Below are positions 8,080-15,250 of a DNA stretch of 37,468 nt, one piece after another; within the stretch, counting starts at the first letter, position 1, and the number at the start of each line of letters is the position of its first letter. A program made the position numbers and the translations under genes. The notes under the pieces were generated by a model. That model was given only the letters and a program-made list of their open reading frames with translations, had not been told where the DNA came from and searched no databases. Source of the DNA: Propionispora hippei DSM 15287 (GTDB lineage: Bacteria > Bacillota > Negativicutes > Propionisporales > Propionisporaceae); NCBI RefSeq assembly GCF_900141835.1, contig NZ_FQZD01000037.1, positions 1 to 37,468 on the forward strand, in the 5' to 3' direction.

Positions 8080-8586
8080 TTACACCCCGGCAACGGTCTT
8101 GTCATGCACATAGGTGCAGAAACTAAAACGAATGTCCTGATGGCTTTTGGATTCACCGGCAGCAACCATCTGCCAGTTTTTTTCTTCATCCAAATTAATA
8201 AAGAACTTGTCCGCCACGTAAGTTTTTTCTATCTTGGTGACAAAGGCCACCGAACAGTAAGGCAGCAATTGGGTATATACCGATTCACCGCCGATTACAA
8301 ATACATCATCCGTATCATACTGCGCTATGGCCCGGAACAATTCCGGCAGCGAACGGCAGACGGTCACTTTCTCATGGATAAAGTCCGCCTTTCTGCTCAG
8401 TACAATATTTATCCGGTCCTTTAAGGGCTCCTGCCCCGGCAGCGATTCAAAAGTCTCCCTGCCCATAATCACAACCTTATGCAAGGTCGTCTGTTTAAAA
8501 AACTTCATGTCCTCCGGGATATGCTGCAGCAATCTTCCGCCGCAACCAATTCCCCAGTTGGCATCAACCGCAACAATGGCCTTCAT
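8080..8586 (-). CDS. dfrA: Dihydrofolate reductase
   Basis: Reduces dihydrofolate to tetrahydrofolate with NADPH, regenerating the folate that ThyA oxidises. Family marks: IVAVDANWGIG at the N-terminus, the catalytic acidic residue in PEDMKFFKQTT, VVIMGRETFESLP in the cofactor-binding region and VFVIGGESVYTQLLP. The 168-aa length is typical. Start ATG behind AAAGGAG. It follows thyA by 11 bases, the common thyA-dfrA pair, and is followed by two terminators. Confidence 0.96.
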   Translation of the reverse strand: MKAIVAVDANWGIGCGGRLLQHIPEDMKFFKQTTLHKVVIMGRETFESLPGQEPLKDRINIVLSRKADFIHEKVTVCRSLPELFRAIAQYDTDDVFVIGGESVYTQLLPYCSVAFVTKIEKTYVADKFFINLDEEKNWQMVAAGESKSHQDIRFSFCTYVHDKTVAGV

Positions 8587-8597
8587 ACACGTCTCCT

Positions 8598-9413
8598 TTA
8601 AATAGCGACAGGGATATTTTTGATTTGCTGACCGCTTTGATAGTTCTCCAGCACAAAATCAGCTACAGTGAAATCATAAAAGCTCTTCACCTGCCGGTTA
8701 ATCAGCAGCTTTGGCGCCGGATAAGCAGGGCGATTGATCAGCTCTTCCACCAGTGGAATATGCCGGTCGTAGATATGGGCGTCGGCAATAACATGCACCA
8801 GTTCACCAGCCTTCAGACCACTCACCTGAGCCAGCATATGCACCAGCACAGCATATTGGGCTACATTCCAGTTGTTGGCCACCAGAATATCCTGGGAGCG
8901 CTGATTCAAAATCGCATTGAGCCGGTTACCGGTCACATTGAAGGTCATGCTATAGGCACAGGGATATAAATGCATGGCATGCAAATCGGCATGGTTATAC
9001 ATATTGACAATGATACGCCGGCTGTAAGGATTCTCTTTTAAATCCAGCAAAAGTCGGTCCACCTGGTCAAACTCACCTTCGCGGTATTGATGCTTAATAG
9101 CCAGTTGATAACCGTAGGCCTTCCCAATGGAACCGGTTTCATCAGCCCAGCTATCCCAGATGCGGCTGTTCAGGTCTTTGATGTTATTGGATTTTTTCTG
9201 CCATATCCACAGTATTTCATCAATAGCAGCCTTTAAATTGGTCGGCCTGAGCGTAAGGATCGGAAATTCCTCCGCCAGATCGTAGCGATTGACCGCCGCA
9301 AATTTTTTAATCGTATGGGCCGGAGCACCGTCTGCCCATCTGGCCCGTACCGCTTCCCCTTCCGAGGAAAAACCATGGGCCAGAATATCTTTACACATAG
9401 CAATGAATGTCAT
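8598..9413 (-). CDS. thyA: Thymidylate synthase ThyA
   Basis: Makes dTMP from dUMP with methylene-tetrahydrofolate. The nucleophile lies in LYPCAYSMTF (Cys about 152), followed by NQRSQDILVANNWNVAQYAV and HVIADAHIYDRHIP, which match the dUMP-binding RS(N/Q)D and DxHxY elements of the family. The His that usually follows the catalytic Cys is replaced by Ala, as in some divergent clades. The ATG at 9413 is a conservative start; in frame five codons upstream is a CTG (9428) seven bases behind GAGGTG, giving the N-terminus LSKADMTFI, which may be the real start. First gene of a thyA-dfrA unit. Confidence 0.93.
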   Translation of the reverse strand: MTFIAMCKDILAHGFSSEGEAVRARWADGAPAHTIKKFAAVNRYDLAEEFPILTLRPTNLKAAIDEILWIWQKKSNNIKDLNSRIWDSWADETGSIGKAYGYQLAIKHQYREGEFDQVDRLLLDLKENPYSRRIIVNMYNHADLHAMHLYPCAYSMTFNVTGNRLNAILNQRSQDILVANNWNVAQYAVLVHMLAQVSGLKAGELVHVIADAHIYDRHIPLVEELINRPAYPAPKLLINRQVKSFYDFTVADFVLENYQSGQQIKNIPVAI

Positions 9414-9461
9414 GTCCGCTTTACTCAGAATGATTCACCTCATTATATTAGGATAGGAAAA

Positions 9462-9481
9462 GACTTGGCCCGAACCAAGTC
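9462..9481 (-). terminator. Terminator of the cysE-cysS-mrnC operon
   Basis: GACTTGG pairs with CCAAGTC around a six-base loop, followed on the minus strand by TTTTCC. It separates the upstream operon from thyA. Further hairpins such as TGCCGG/CCGGCA lie between it and mrnC. Confidence 0.7.
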
Positions 9482-9669
9482 CCGCAGGATGCCGGCAATT
9501 CACCGGCAACGGCAGGGCTGTCCACTGGGTTAGGGCAGCGCTGTCCGGCAAAGGGTACTCAACAATTTGCCGGCAGCTCTTACCTAAATTCTACACTATA
9601 ACCCCTGCTCTGTCTGTATTATTTTGACAGTATTCTGCTTGTTCTCCGTTACAGGCACTTATGCACCGC

Positions 9670-10167
9670 CTATTGCGGTGAGACAGCCCCTGTTTTTGTC
9701 ATTTCCCGGGAAATAACGTCAAAAGCCTGACTGGCAAGTTCCAGCAAACGACGGTAATCTTCCTTTAAATACAGATATCCCAGCAAAGCCTCAAAGCCGG
9801 TACTGTAGCGGTATTCGGCAACCGTCGCGCTCTTGGGAACGCTGGACTTGGCGTTGCGGCCCCGCTTGACCACAGCAATTTCCTTCTCAGACAAAGTGGA
9901 CTCCAGCGCTTTATAGGCGCGGGCCTGCATAACCGCCGACACCATTTTGGCATCGCAGTCATGCAGTACTCGCACTTTATTTTGCTCATAAGACAACAAC
10001 CGTGTCCGCACATACAAGGTAAAGTAAGCATCCCCTACATAGGCCAGCACCAACGGTGGCAGACGATGAACCGGAATGTCGGTATAATTGACCGGAAAAG
10101 CGCCCGTTTCTTCGGACTGCTGTTTGAACATATTGGCCATTAAGTACTGATAGTGGTCAAACCTCAT
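9670..10167 (-). CDS. mrnC: Mini-ribonuclease 3 (MrnC)
   Basis: A small RNase III-like nuclease without a double-strand RNA-binding domain; in Bacillus it matures 23S rRNA. Visible are PPLVLAYVGDAYFTLYVR (the RNase III signature with its catalytic acid), the basic stretch KRGRNAKSS and EYRYSTGFEALLGYLYL with the second acidic site. Length (165 aa) is slightly above the usual about 140. The ATG at 10167 overlaps the cysS stop as ATGA, with AGGTGG upstream, showing translational coupling. Gene order cysS-mrnC is conserved in Firmicutes. Confidence 0.93.
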   Translation of the reverse strand: MRFDHYQYLMANMFKQQSEETGAFPVNYTDIPVHRLPPLVLAYVGDAYFTLYVRTRLLSYEQNKVRVLHDCDAKMVSAVMQARAYKALESTLSEKEIAVVKRGRNAKSSVPKSATVAEYRYSTGFEALLGYLYLKEDYRRLLELASQAFDVISREMTKTGAVSPQ

Positions 10168-11609
10168 TTTTTCTTCCACCTGACCCCTTGCGGTGAATCC
10201 TCCAGTACAATGCCGATTTCCTGCAGGCGGTTACGGATTTGGTCGGCCGTGGCCCAGTCTTTGTTCTGGCGGGCCTGTTGACGAATATCAATCACGATAT
10301 CCATCACACCCTTCAGCAAACCGTCCTGAGCATCCGCTCCCGCCGGCTCCTGCTCCAGCTTGATCCCCAGAATATCGGCTAACTCCTGGTAGGCTGACTG
10401 CAATACGGCAGCGCCAGCCGCACTATACGGTGCCTTACCGCCAGTCACGGCACTGCAGTATATATTGATTTCCTTAGCCAGACCAAACAACACGCTGATG
10501 GCCAGGGAGGTATTAAAATCATCATTCATCGCCGCCAGGAATTCTTCCTTGGCCTGCCGGACGATCACTTCCTGGTCCGCCGTTGATCCGTCAGAACTAT
10601 CGGCAGGCTGCGTCGCTGCCAATTGTTTTAGACTGTGCATGGCTGTGGTCAGCCGCTCCAGGCTGCGCTGCGCTTCATCCAGTCTTTCATCACTGAAATC
10701 CAGAGGACTGCGATAATGGGTGGATAAAATGAAAAACCGTAGCACCTGTGGCGAATAATGCTCCAAAATATCTTTAACCAGGAAAAAATTTCCCAGCGAT
10801 TTACTCATTTTTTCTTCATTCACCGTAATAAAACCGTTATGGAGCCAATACCGGACAAATGGCTCCACGCCGGTACAGGCTTCCGACTGGGCAATTTCAT
10901 TTTCGTGATGAGGAAATACCAGATCGCTGCCGCCACCATGAAAATCAAAGGTTTCACCCAAATATTTAAGCGACATGGCCGAACACTCAATATGCCAGCC
11001 CGGCCGTCCCGGTCCCCAGGGACTTTCCCAGGCCGGTTCCCCCGGTTTTGCGCTCTTCCACAGCGCAAAATCCATAGGGTGCCCCTTCCGGTCATCTACA
11101 TCGACCCGGGCACCGGCTTTCATGTCGTCCAGACTGCGGCCGCTCAGCTTGCCGTACTCATCAAAGCGGGTCACGGCATAGTAGACATCGCCATCCTTCT
11201 CATAGGCGAAGCCTTTATCAACCAGTGTTTTGACCATCCGGATAATATCCGCCATATGTTCGGAAACCCGCGGATACAAATCGGCCCGCCGCACATTGAG
11301 TTGATCCATCACTTCAAAATAGGCTGCAATATAGCGATTGGCAATCACATCCCAGGTCACGCCTTCAGCATTGGCGGTTTTGATAATTTTGTCATCCACA
11401 TCGGTAAAATTCTGCACATGGTATACCTTATAGCCGATATACTCCAAATACCGTTTAATGACATCCCAGGTAACAAACGGACGGGCATTGCCGATATGCG
11501 GATGATTGTAAGGGGTTACACCGCAGACATAGGTTTTTACCTGCCCCGCTGTCATGGGTACAAATTCTTCTTTTTGTTTGGTTAATGTATTATACACTCT
11601 TAGACTCAT
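10164..11609 (-). CDS. cysS: Cysteinyl-tRNA synthetase
   Basis: Charges tRNA-Cys. Class I synthetase motifs are [18 protein letters not shown] (HIGH-type motif and first zinc ligand Cys), [10 protein letters not shown] and [11 protein letters not shown] (other zinc ligands) and KMSKSLGNF. The C-terminal helical tRNA-binding part is complete and the 481-aa length is normal. The start lies inside the end of cysE (20-base overlap) with GAGGAG about ten bases upstream, so it is coupled to cysE. Expression is probably controlled by the Cys T-box upstream of cysE. Confidence 0.97.
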   Translation of the reverse strand: MSLRVYNTLTKQKEEFVPMTAGQVKTYVCGVTPYNHPHIGNARPFVTWDVIKRYLEYIGYKVYHVQNFTDVDDKIIKTANAEGVTWDVIANRYIAAYFEVMDQLNVRRADLYPRVSEHMADIIRMVKTLVDKGFAYEKDGDVYYAVTRFDEYGKLSGRSLDDMKAGARVDVDDRKGHPMDFALWKSAKPGEPAWESPWGPGRPGWHIECSAMSLKYLGETFDFHGGGSDLVFPHHENEIAQSEACTGVEPFVRYWLHNGFITVNEEKMSKSLGNFFLVKDILEHYSPQVLRFFILSTHYRSPLDFSDERLDEAQRSLERLTTAMHSLKQLAATQPADSSDGSTADQEVIVRQAKEEFLAAMNDDFNTSLAISVLFGLAKEINIYCSAVTGGKAPYSAAGAAVLQSAYQELADILGIKLEQEPAGADAQDGLLKGVMDIVIDIRQQARQNKDWATADQIRNRLQEIGIVLEDSPQGVRWKKK

Positions 11610-12270
11610 ACTGTTTCAGCTCCTCTTCTAACTGACAAATCCGCTCTTCCAACCGCATCATGCTGCGCTGCATACAGAACATCATTTCCGCTTCCGGATC
11701 GGGCAGGTCGTTATGTTCCAGATCGACGGTCGGTCTGGCATCATCAATCTTCTTACCCTCATGCCACACAATTTTCCCCGGAATCCCGACAACCGTAGAG
11801 TTAGGCGGCACTTCCCGCAGCACCACCGAGCCGGCACCAATCTTGGAATTGTCTCCTACCTTAAAAGATCCCAGCACTTTGGCGCCGGTAGCAACAACAA
11901 CATTATTGCCCACCGTCGGATGGCGTTTGCCCTTTTCCTTGCCGGTACCGCCGAGCGTCACTCCCTGATACAAGGTGACATTGTTTCCCAATTCAGCCGT
12001 TTCGCCGATAACCACCCCTGTTCCATGGTCAATGAACAGTCCTTCTCCTATTGTGGCACCGGGATGAATTTCTATGCCGGTTAAAAACCTTGCAAAATTG
12101 GAAATCAGACGCGGCAACAACACCAGTCCTTTTTTAAATAAATAATGACTGATACGGTGCAGCCATATGGCATGTAGTCCGGGATAGCATAAAAGTACTT
12201 CCAGCACATTTTTAGCAGCAGGATCGCGTTCAAATACCGCGTCGATGTCTCTCTGTATCTGTTTAAACAT
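11590..12270 (-). CDS. cysE: Serine O-acetyltransferase
   Basis: Makes O-acetylserine from serine and acetyl-CoA, the first step of cysteine synthesis. It has the N-terminal helical part ([20 protein letters not shown], then [13 protein letters not shown]) and the left-handed beta-helix hexapeptide repeats containing [38 protein letters not shown] and [20 protein letters not shown]. Length 226 aa is usual for the short Gram-positive form. Start ATG behind GGAGGG. It directly follows a Cys T-box, so cysteine supply and tRNA-Cys charging are controlled together. Confidence 0.96.
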   Translation of the reverse strand: MFKQIQRDIDAVFERDPAAKNVLEVLLCYPGLHAIWLHRISHYLFKKGLVLLPRLISNFARFLTGIEIHPGATIGEGLFIDHGTGVVIGETAELGNNVTLYQGVTLGGTGKEKGKRHPTVGNNVVVATGAKVLGSFKVGDNSKIGAGSVVLREVPPNSTVVGIPGKIVWHEGKKIDDARPTVDLEHNDLPDPEAEMMFCMQRSMMRLEERICQLEEELKQYESKSV

Positions 12271-12299
12271 GAGTTTCCCTCCTGTCCAAAATAATAAAA

Positions 12300-12545
12300 G
12301 GCCACCGTCTCTTTACAGAGACGGTGGCCGTGGTTCCACTCTGTTTAGATATGTAAACAAACCATATCCCACTCAAACACGATAACGGCTGCCGCCGGGA
12401 CCGCCTACTAAAAGAACCGGGGAGTAAACCCGAACACTTTTTTCAGCCATCCTGTTCATGGGGGCACTTCAGCGGATCTTTCCTGGCACTGTTCGCAGCC
12501 GGTGACAGTGCCTCTCTGCAGGTCCGAAACACGCTTACTTTTCCC
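12300..12545 (-). promoter_or_regulatory. T-box riboswitch, Cys specifier, controlling cysE-cysS
   Basis: The minus strand shows the parts of a T-box in order: a stem I region with CAGAGAGGCACTG and GGCTGCGAACAGTGCC, a specifier loop reading GAAGTGCCCC with the Cys codon TGC (12464-12466), the T-box sequence GTGGAACCACGG (TGGAACC at 12332-12338), and a perfect 13-bp terminator hairpin (GGCCACCGTCTCT with AGAGACGGTGGCC, 12300-12329) followed by TTTTATTATTTT. Uncharged tRNA-Cys should pair with TGC and TGGA and prevent termination. The left boundary of stem I is approximate. Confidence 0.93.
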
Positions 12546-12570
12546 AATCGCTACATTTTCCATATAGTTA

Positions 12571-12730
12571 GGAGTTCACCAGGGCTAAATCCATAGTATT
12601 CCTGACGCGATATTTTCCGTCCCGTTTTGTTGTCGTCACCTTACATATGTACGATATGCGCGGCTCCTCCGCCAAACCGAACGAAAACTCTCACGCCATT
12701 TATTCTACGGTTTTAGCCCTGGCGAACTCC
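12571..12730. repeat. 160-bp element with 17-bp inverted ends; contains element copy B
   Basis: The ends GGAGTTCACCAGGGCTA and TAGCCCTGGCGAACTCC are inverted repeats matching at 16 of 17 positions. Inside, 12582-12664 is similar to 7841-7918 (copy A), sharing TTGTCGTC-CCTTAC followed by a short palindrome (here ACATATGT). It lies between gltX and the T-box. It could be a structured RNA or a small non-autonomous mobile element; no clear target-site duplication is visible. Confidence 0.55.
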
Positions 12731-12768
12731 CGTGATTAAATTATACTCATCCGCCTCAGGGGTGTCAA

Positions 12769-14238
12769 TCAGATTTTAGACCGGGAAGCGGACAGGCGGC
12801 GCAAGGCTCTTTCCTTACCAATAACCGGTATGAAATGGGGCAGCTCAGGTCCATGCATTTTCCCCGTGAGGGCAATACGGATAGGCATATATACCTTTTT
12901 CCCGGGCAGCTTCAGTTCTTTTACCAGTCCCTTCAGCAACGCCTGCACACCGGCTGCATCAATAGTTTCCAGGGCGCTCAGTTTTTTCTGAAATTTGTCC
13001 AGCACAGCAGGAATTTCTTCTTCTTTCAGCACGGCCTCCGCTTCCTGGCTTTCAAAGGCAAACTCATCATGAAAGAATATATCAGCATGCTCGAGCACCT
13101 GGGCGGCATAGCTGAGATGCTCCTGAATAGCCGCTACGAACTGCACGATCCAGGCCCGCTTTTCTTCGGTCAGTTCGTCCTCTTTTATGTAGCCCGCTTC
13201 AATTAAATGAGGCAGAGCCAGCTCGGCAATCCGCTCCGGGCTGGATTTTTTGATGTATTGCGCATTAATCCAGTTTAGCTTATCCACATCAAACACCGCC
13301 GGATTTTTGGCGACCCGGTCGATGGAAAACTGTTCAATCAATTCGTCCAGGCTAAAGATTTCCTGTTCACCGACAGGTGCCCAGCCTAAAAGAGCCAAGA
13401 AGTTGACTAATGCTTCCGGTAAATATCCCAGCTTACGGTACTGTTCCACCGAAGTAGCCCCATGCCGCTTGCTCATTTTCGTGCGGTCCTTGCCCAGAAT
13501 CAGGGAAATATGGCCGAAGGCCGGAACGGAGAAACCGAGCGCTTCATAGAGAAGTATTTGCCGTGGCGTATTGGAAAGATGTTCTTCCGCCCGGATGACA
13601 TGCGTTATCTGCATTAGTGCATCATCCATCACAACCGCATAATTATAGACAGGTATACCGTCTGATTTTACAATGACATAGTCGCCTATTCCATTTGATT
13701 CAAACGACACCGTACCGCGAACCAGGTCGGTAAAAACAATCTGCTTATTTTCCGGCACCCGGAAACGGACGGTGGGCTTGCGGCCTTCTTGTTCAAAAGC
13801 GTCTCGCTCAGCGACGCTCAGATGGCGGCAACGGCCGGAATATAACGGCGTCTCCCCGCGTTGCAGTTGGTTTTGCCGTTCGGCTTCCAACTCCTCGTCC
13901 GTACAGTAGCAATGGTAAGCCAACCCCTCGGCCAGCAGTTTTTCGGTATACTGACGGTAAATCTCCAAACGTTCAGTCTGGCGGTATGGGCCGTATTCGC
14001 CGCCCACATCAATGCCTTCATCCCAGTCCATACCCAGCCACCGTAAAGCTTCCTTAATATTCTCCTCCGACTCCTTTGTGGAACGTTCCCGGTCGGTATC
14101 CTCAATCCTGAGTATCAATGTACCGCTCTGTTTTTTGGCTAACAGCCAGTTGAATAAGGCAGAACGGGCACCGCCAATATGAAACGGTCCGGTGGGACTT
14201 GGCGCAAACCGTACCCTGATTGGTTCCTTCAACATCAT
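12769..14238 (-). CDS. gltX: Glutamyl-tRNA synthetase
   Basis: Charges tRNA-Glu. It has the class I motifs RFAPSPTGPFHIGGARSALF (HIGH form) and KMSKRHGATS (KMSKS form), plus LRIEDTDRERS, and the helical C-terminal anticodon-binding domain through residue 489. In bacteria without GlnRS the enzyme may also charge tRNA-Gln; this cannot be judged from the window. Start is the first of two adjacent ATG codons, eight bases behind GGAGG. It precedes the cys genes as in Bacillus, but the T-box between them makes the cys operon a separate unit. Confidence 0.97.
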   Translation of the reverse strand: MMLKEPIRVRFAPSPTGPFHIGGARSALFNWLLAKKQSGTLILRIEDTDRERSTKESEENIKEALRWLGMDWDEGIDVGGEYGPYRQTERLEIYRQYTEKLLAEGLAYHCYCTDEELEAERQNQLQRGETPLYSGRCRHLSVAERDAFEQEGRKPTVRFRVPENKQIVFTDLVRGTVSFESNGIGDYVIVKSDGIPVYNYAVVMDDALMQITHVIRAEEHLSNTPRQILLYEALGFSVPAFGHISLILGKDRTKMSKRHGATSVEQYRKLGYLPEALVNFLALLGWAPVGEQEIFSLDELIEQFSIDRVAKNPAVFDVDKLNWINAQYIKKSSPERIAELALPHLIEAGYIKEDELTEEKRAWIVQFVAAIQEHLSYAAQVLEHADIFFHDEFAFESQEAEAVLKEEEIPAVLDKFQKKLSALETIDAAGVQALLKGLVKELKLPGKKVYMPIRIALTGKMHGPELPHFIPVIGKERALRRLSASRSKI

Positions 14239-14404
14239 TCACACTACCTCCAACCCATAATTTCTATCTTGAACAATGGACGTCTCCCTGATCTTACTAT
14301 AATAAGTTACTTTACAGGCAATGCACCATAGCAGACGGTCCTAGCCCGCTCACTTGTGTCGTACAAGCTGTACCTTACAAAACTTAATTGTAGCAGATTA
14401 TCCA

Positions 14405-14459
14405 ATAACATGCAAAAAAATAAAAAGCGCCAGGCGCTTTTTATTTTTTTGCATGTTAT
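14405..14459. terminator. Perfect 27-bp bidirectional terminator
   Basis: Two 27-base arms (14405-14431 and 14433-14459) are exact reverse complements around one base, with a GCGCC core flanked by A/T runs, so it should terminate in both directions. The right arm includes the stop codon of the adjoining small secreted-protein gene (14456-14458). It separates that gene from gltX. Confidence 0.9.
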
Positions 14460-14725
14460 TTGCATATCCGTAAGACAAACATTCCATTTTCCAAGTCCGG
14501 CGCAATGATGATTCCATCATCTTCGCCTATACTGGCTGCCGGGCGAGCTCCGTCGGTCAGCAGCGAGATCTTCCAAAGAACGCGGTTATTGTATAAAATC
14601 TCGGTATAGGCAGTACCGTCTTCCGTTCTTGACAGATGAATATCGAAGTTAAAACCCGCTGCCATGGCTTGACCGGGAAAGGCTAGCAGCACCAGCAGCA
14701 TGATCATGGCTATCTTTTTCCTCAT
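14456..14725 (-). CDS. Small secreted protein of unknown function
   Basis: An 89-aa protein that I do not recognise. It begins with a clear signal peptide (basic MRKK, hydrophobic IAMIMLLVLLAFPG, then QAMA as a likely cleavage site), leaving about 67 residues rich in beta-type residues (FDIHLSRTEDGTAYTEILYN, GEDDGIIIAPDLENGMFVLR). Exported to the periplasm or outside. The ribosome site GGAGGGGC precedes the ATG. It lies between gltX and the divergent amtB module and ends inside a strong terminator, so it is a one-gene unit. The signal peptide and ribosome site support a real gene. Confidence 0.75.
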   Translation of the reverse strand: MRKKIAMIMLLVLLAFPGQAMAAGFNFDIHLSRTEDGTAYTEILYNNRVLWKISLLTDGARPAASIGEDDGIIIAPDLENGMFVLRICK

Positions 14726-14918
14726 GACTGCCCCTCCTTTATGGTGTACAGCTTTTATTACTATGTATTGTATCCAGCAGTGGTGGAATTTATAAATACA
14801 GCCACAAATTAAATTATTTTCTCTATCATCCTATTGCCTCCGTAACAGTTTTCTATTGGTCAGTAATTATTTTCCTCACCTTCTACTATATTCCAAATAA
14901 ATTAAACCCATTTTATTA

Positions 14919-14947
14919 TTGACAGCGCCCTAAAACTTTGCTATTAT
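14919..14947 (+). promoter_or_regulatory. Strong sigma-A promoter of the amtB leader
   Basis: TTGACA (14919-14924), a 17-nt spacer and TATTAT (14942-14947). The start point would be near 14954, only about 13 bases before the first regulatory hairpin. The rest of the 14726-14918 gap holds no visible gene. Confidence 0.88.
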
Positions 14948-14966
14948 ACATACATAATCCAAAACA

Positions 14967-15064
14967 AAGGCAATGACGCCTTCGCTAATTAGCGAAGGCG
15001 TTTTTATTTTCAAGCGGACAATGACGTCCTAAGGAAGCTTTATTTCCTTAGGACTTTTTTATTT
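14967..15064 (+). promoter_or_regulatory. ANTAR-type antitermination leader: two hexaloop hairpins, two terminators
   Basis: Hairpin P1 (14967-14982) is AAGGC-AATGAC-GCCTT and P2 (15016-15029) is GGAC-AATGAC-GTCC: both have the same six-base loop with A at position 1 and G at position 4, the established recognition feature of ANTAR-domain antiterminators. The 3' arm of each is also the 5' arm of a terminator: T1 (14976-15001, a perfect palindrome, then TTTTTATTTT) and T2 (15026-15054, 11 bp, then TTTTTTATTT). Hairpin and terminator are mutually exclusive, so protein binding should allow transcription into amtB-glnK. Known systems usually have one terminator; here each hairpin has its own. Confidence 0.85.
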
Positions 15065-15083
15065 CCGCAAAGGAGGAGGCGAA

Positions 15084-15248
15084 TTGTTTTCTCGTCCATT
15101 ACCCAGTGCTCTACCAACCTTGAAAGCAGAAATTGCTGACGCTCAAAAATTTGCCTCATTACCGTCTTCCCATTTCCAAGTTGGGGGAGCACCTGGAATT
15201 ATCGCTTATGTTCATTTAAATTCAATTTTAAAGGAAAGAAGGTTGTAA
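15084..15248 (+). CDS. 54-aa leader ORF upstream of amtB (TTG start)
   Basis: A TTG codon seven bases behind an AGGAGG site opens a 54-codon frame that ends (TAA) two bases before the amtB ATG; the end of the ORF also contains the amtB ribosome site (AGAAGG). The product begins MFSRPLPSALPTLKAEIADA and ends with SILKERRL; it has no signal peptide or long hydrophobic stretch, and I do not recognise the family. Its position between the terminator leader and amtB means it is expressed only on antitermination and is probably coupled to amtB. Part of the sequence recurs, decayed, at 2331-2418. It could instead be a non-coding leader with a chance frame. Confidence 0.6.
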   Translation: MFSRPLPSALPTLKAEIADAQKFASLPSSHFQVGGAPGIIAYVHLNSILKERRL

Positions 15249-15250
15249 CC

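Noticed and set aside
9414..9669. Folate (THF) riboswitch ahead of thyA
   Set aside because: The hairpins here do not show the conserved THF-aptamer parts; they look like a terminator and simple stems.
10758..11585. 275-codon plus-strand frame
   Set aside because: It is antisense to the complete, well-conserved cysS and shows no domain of its own.
12571..12730. c-di-AMP, SAM or c-di-GMP riboswitch in the long closed element
   Set aside because: None of the conserved core sequences of these classes that I know is present.
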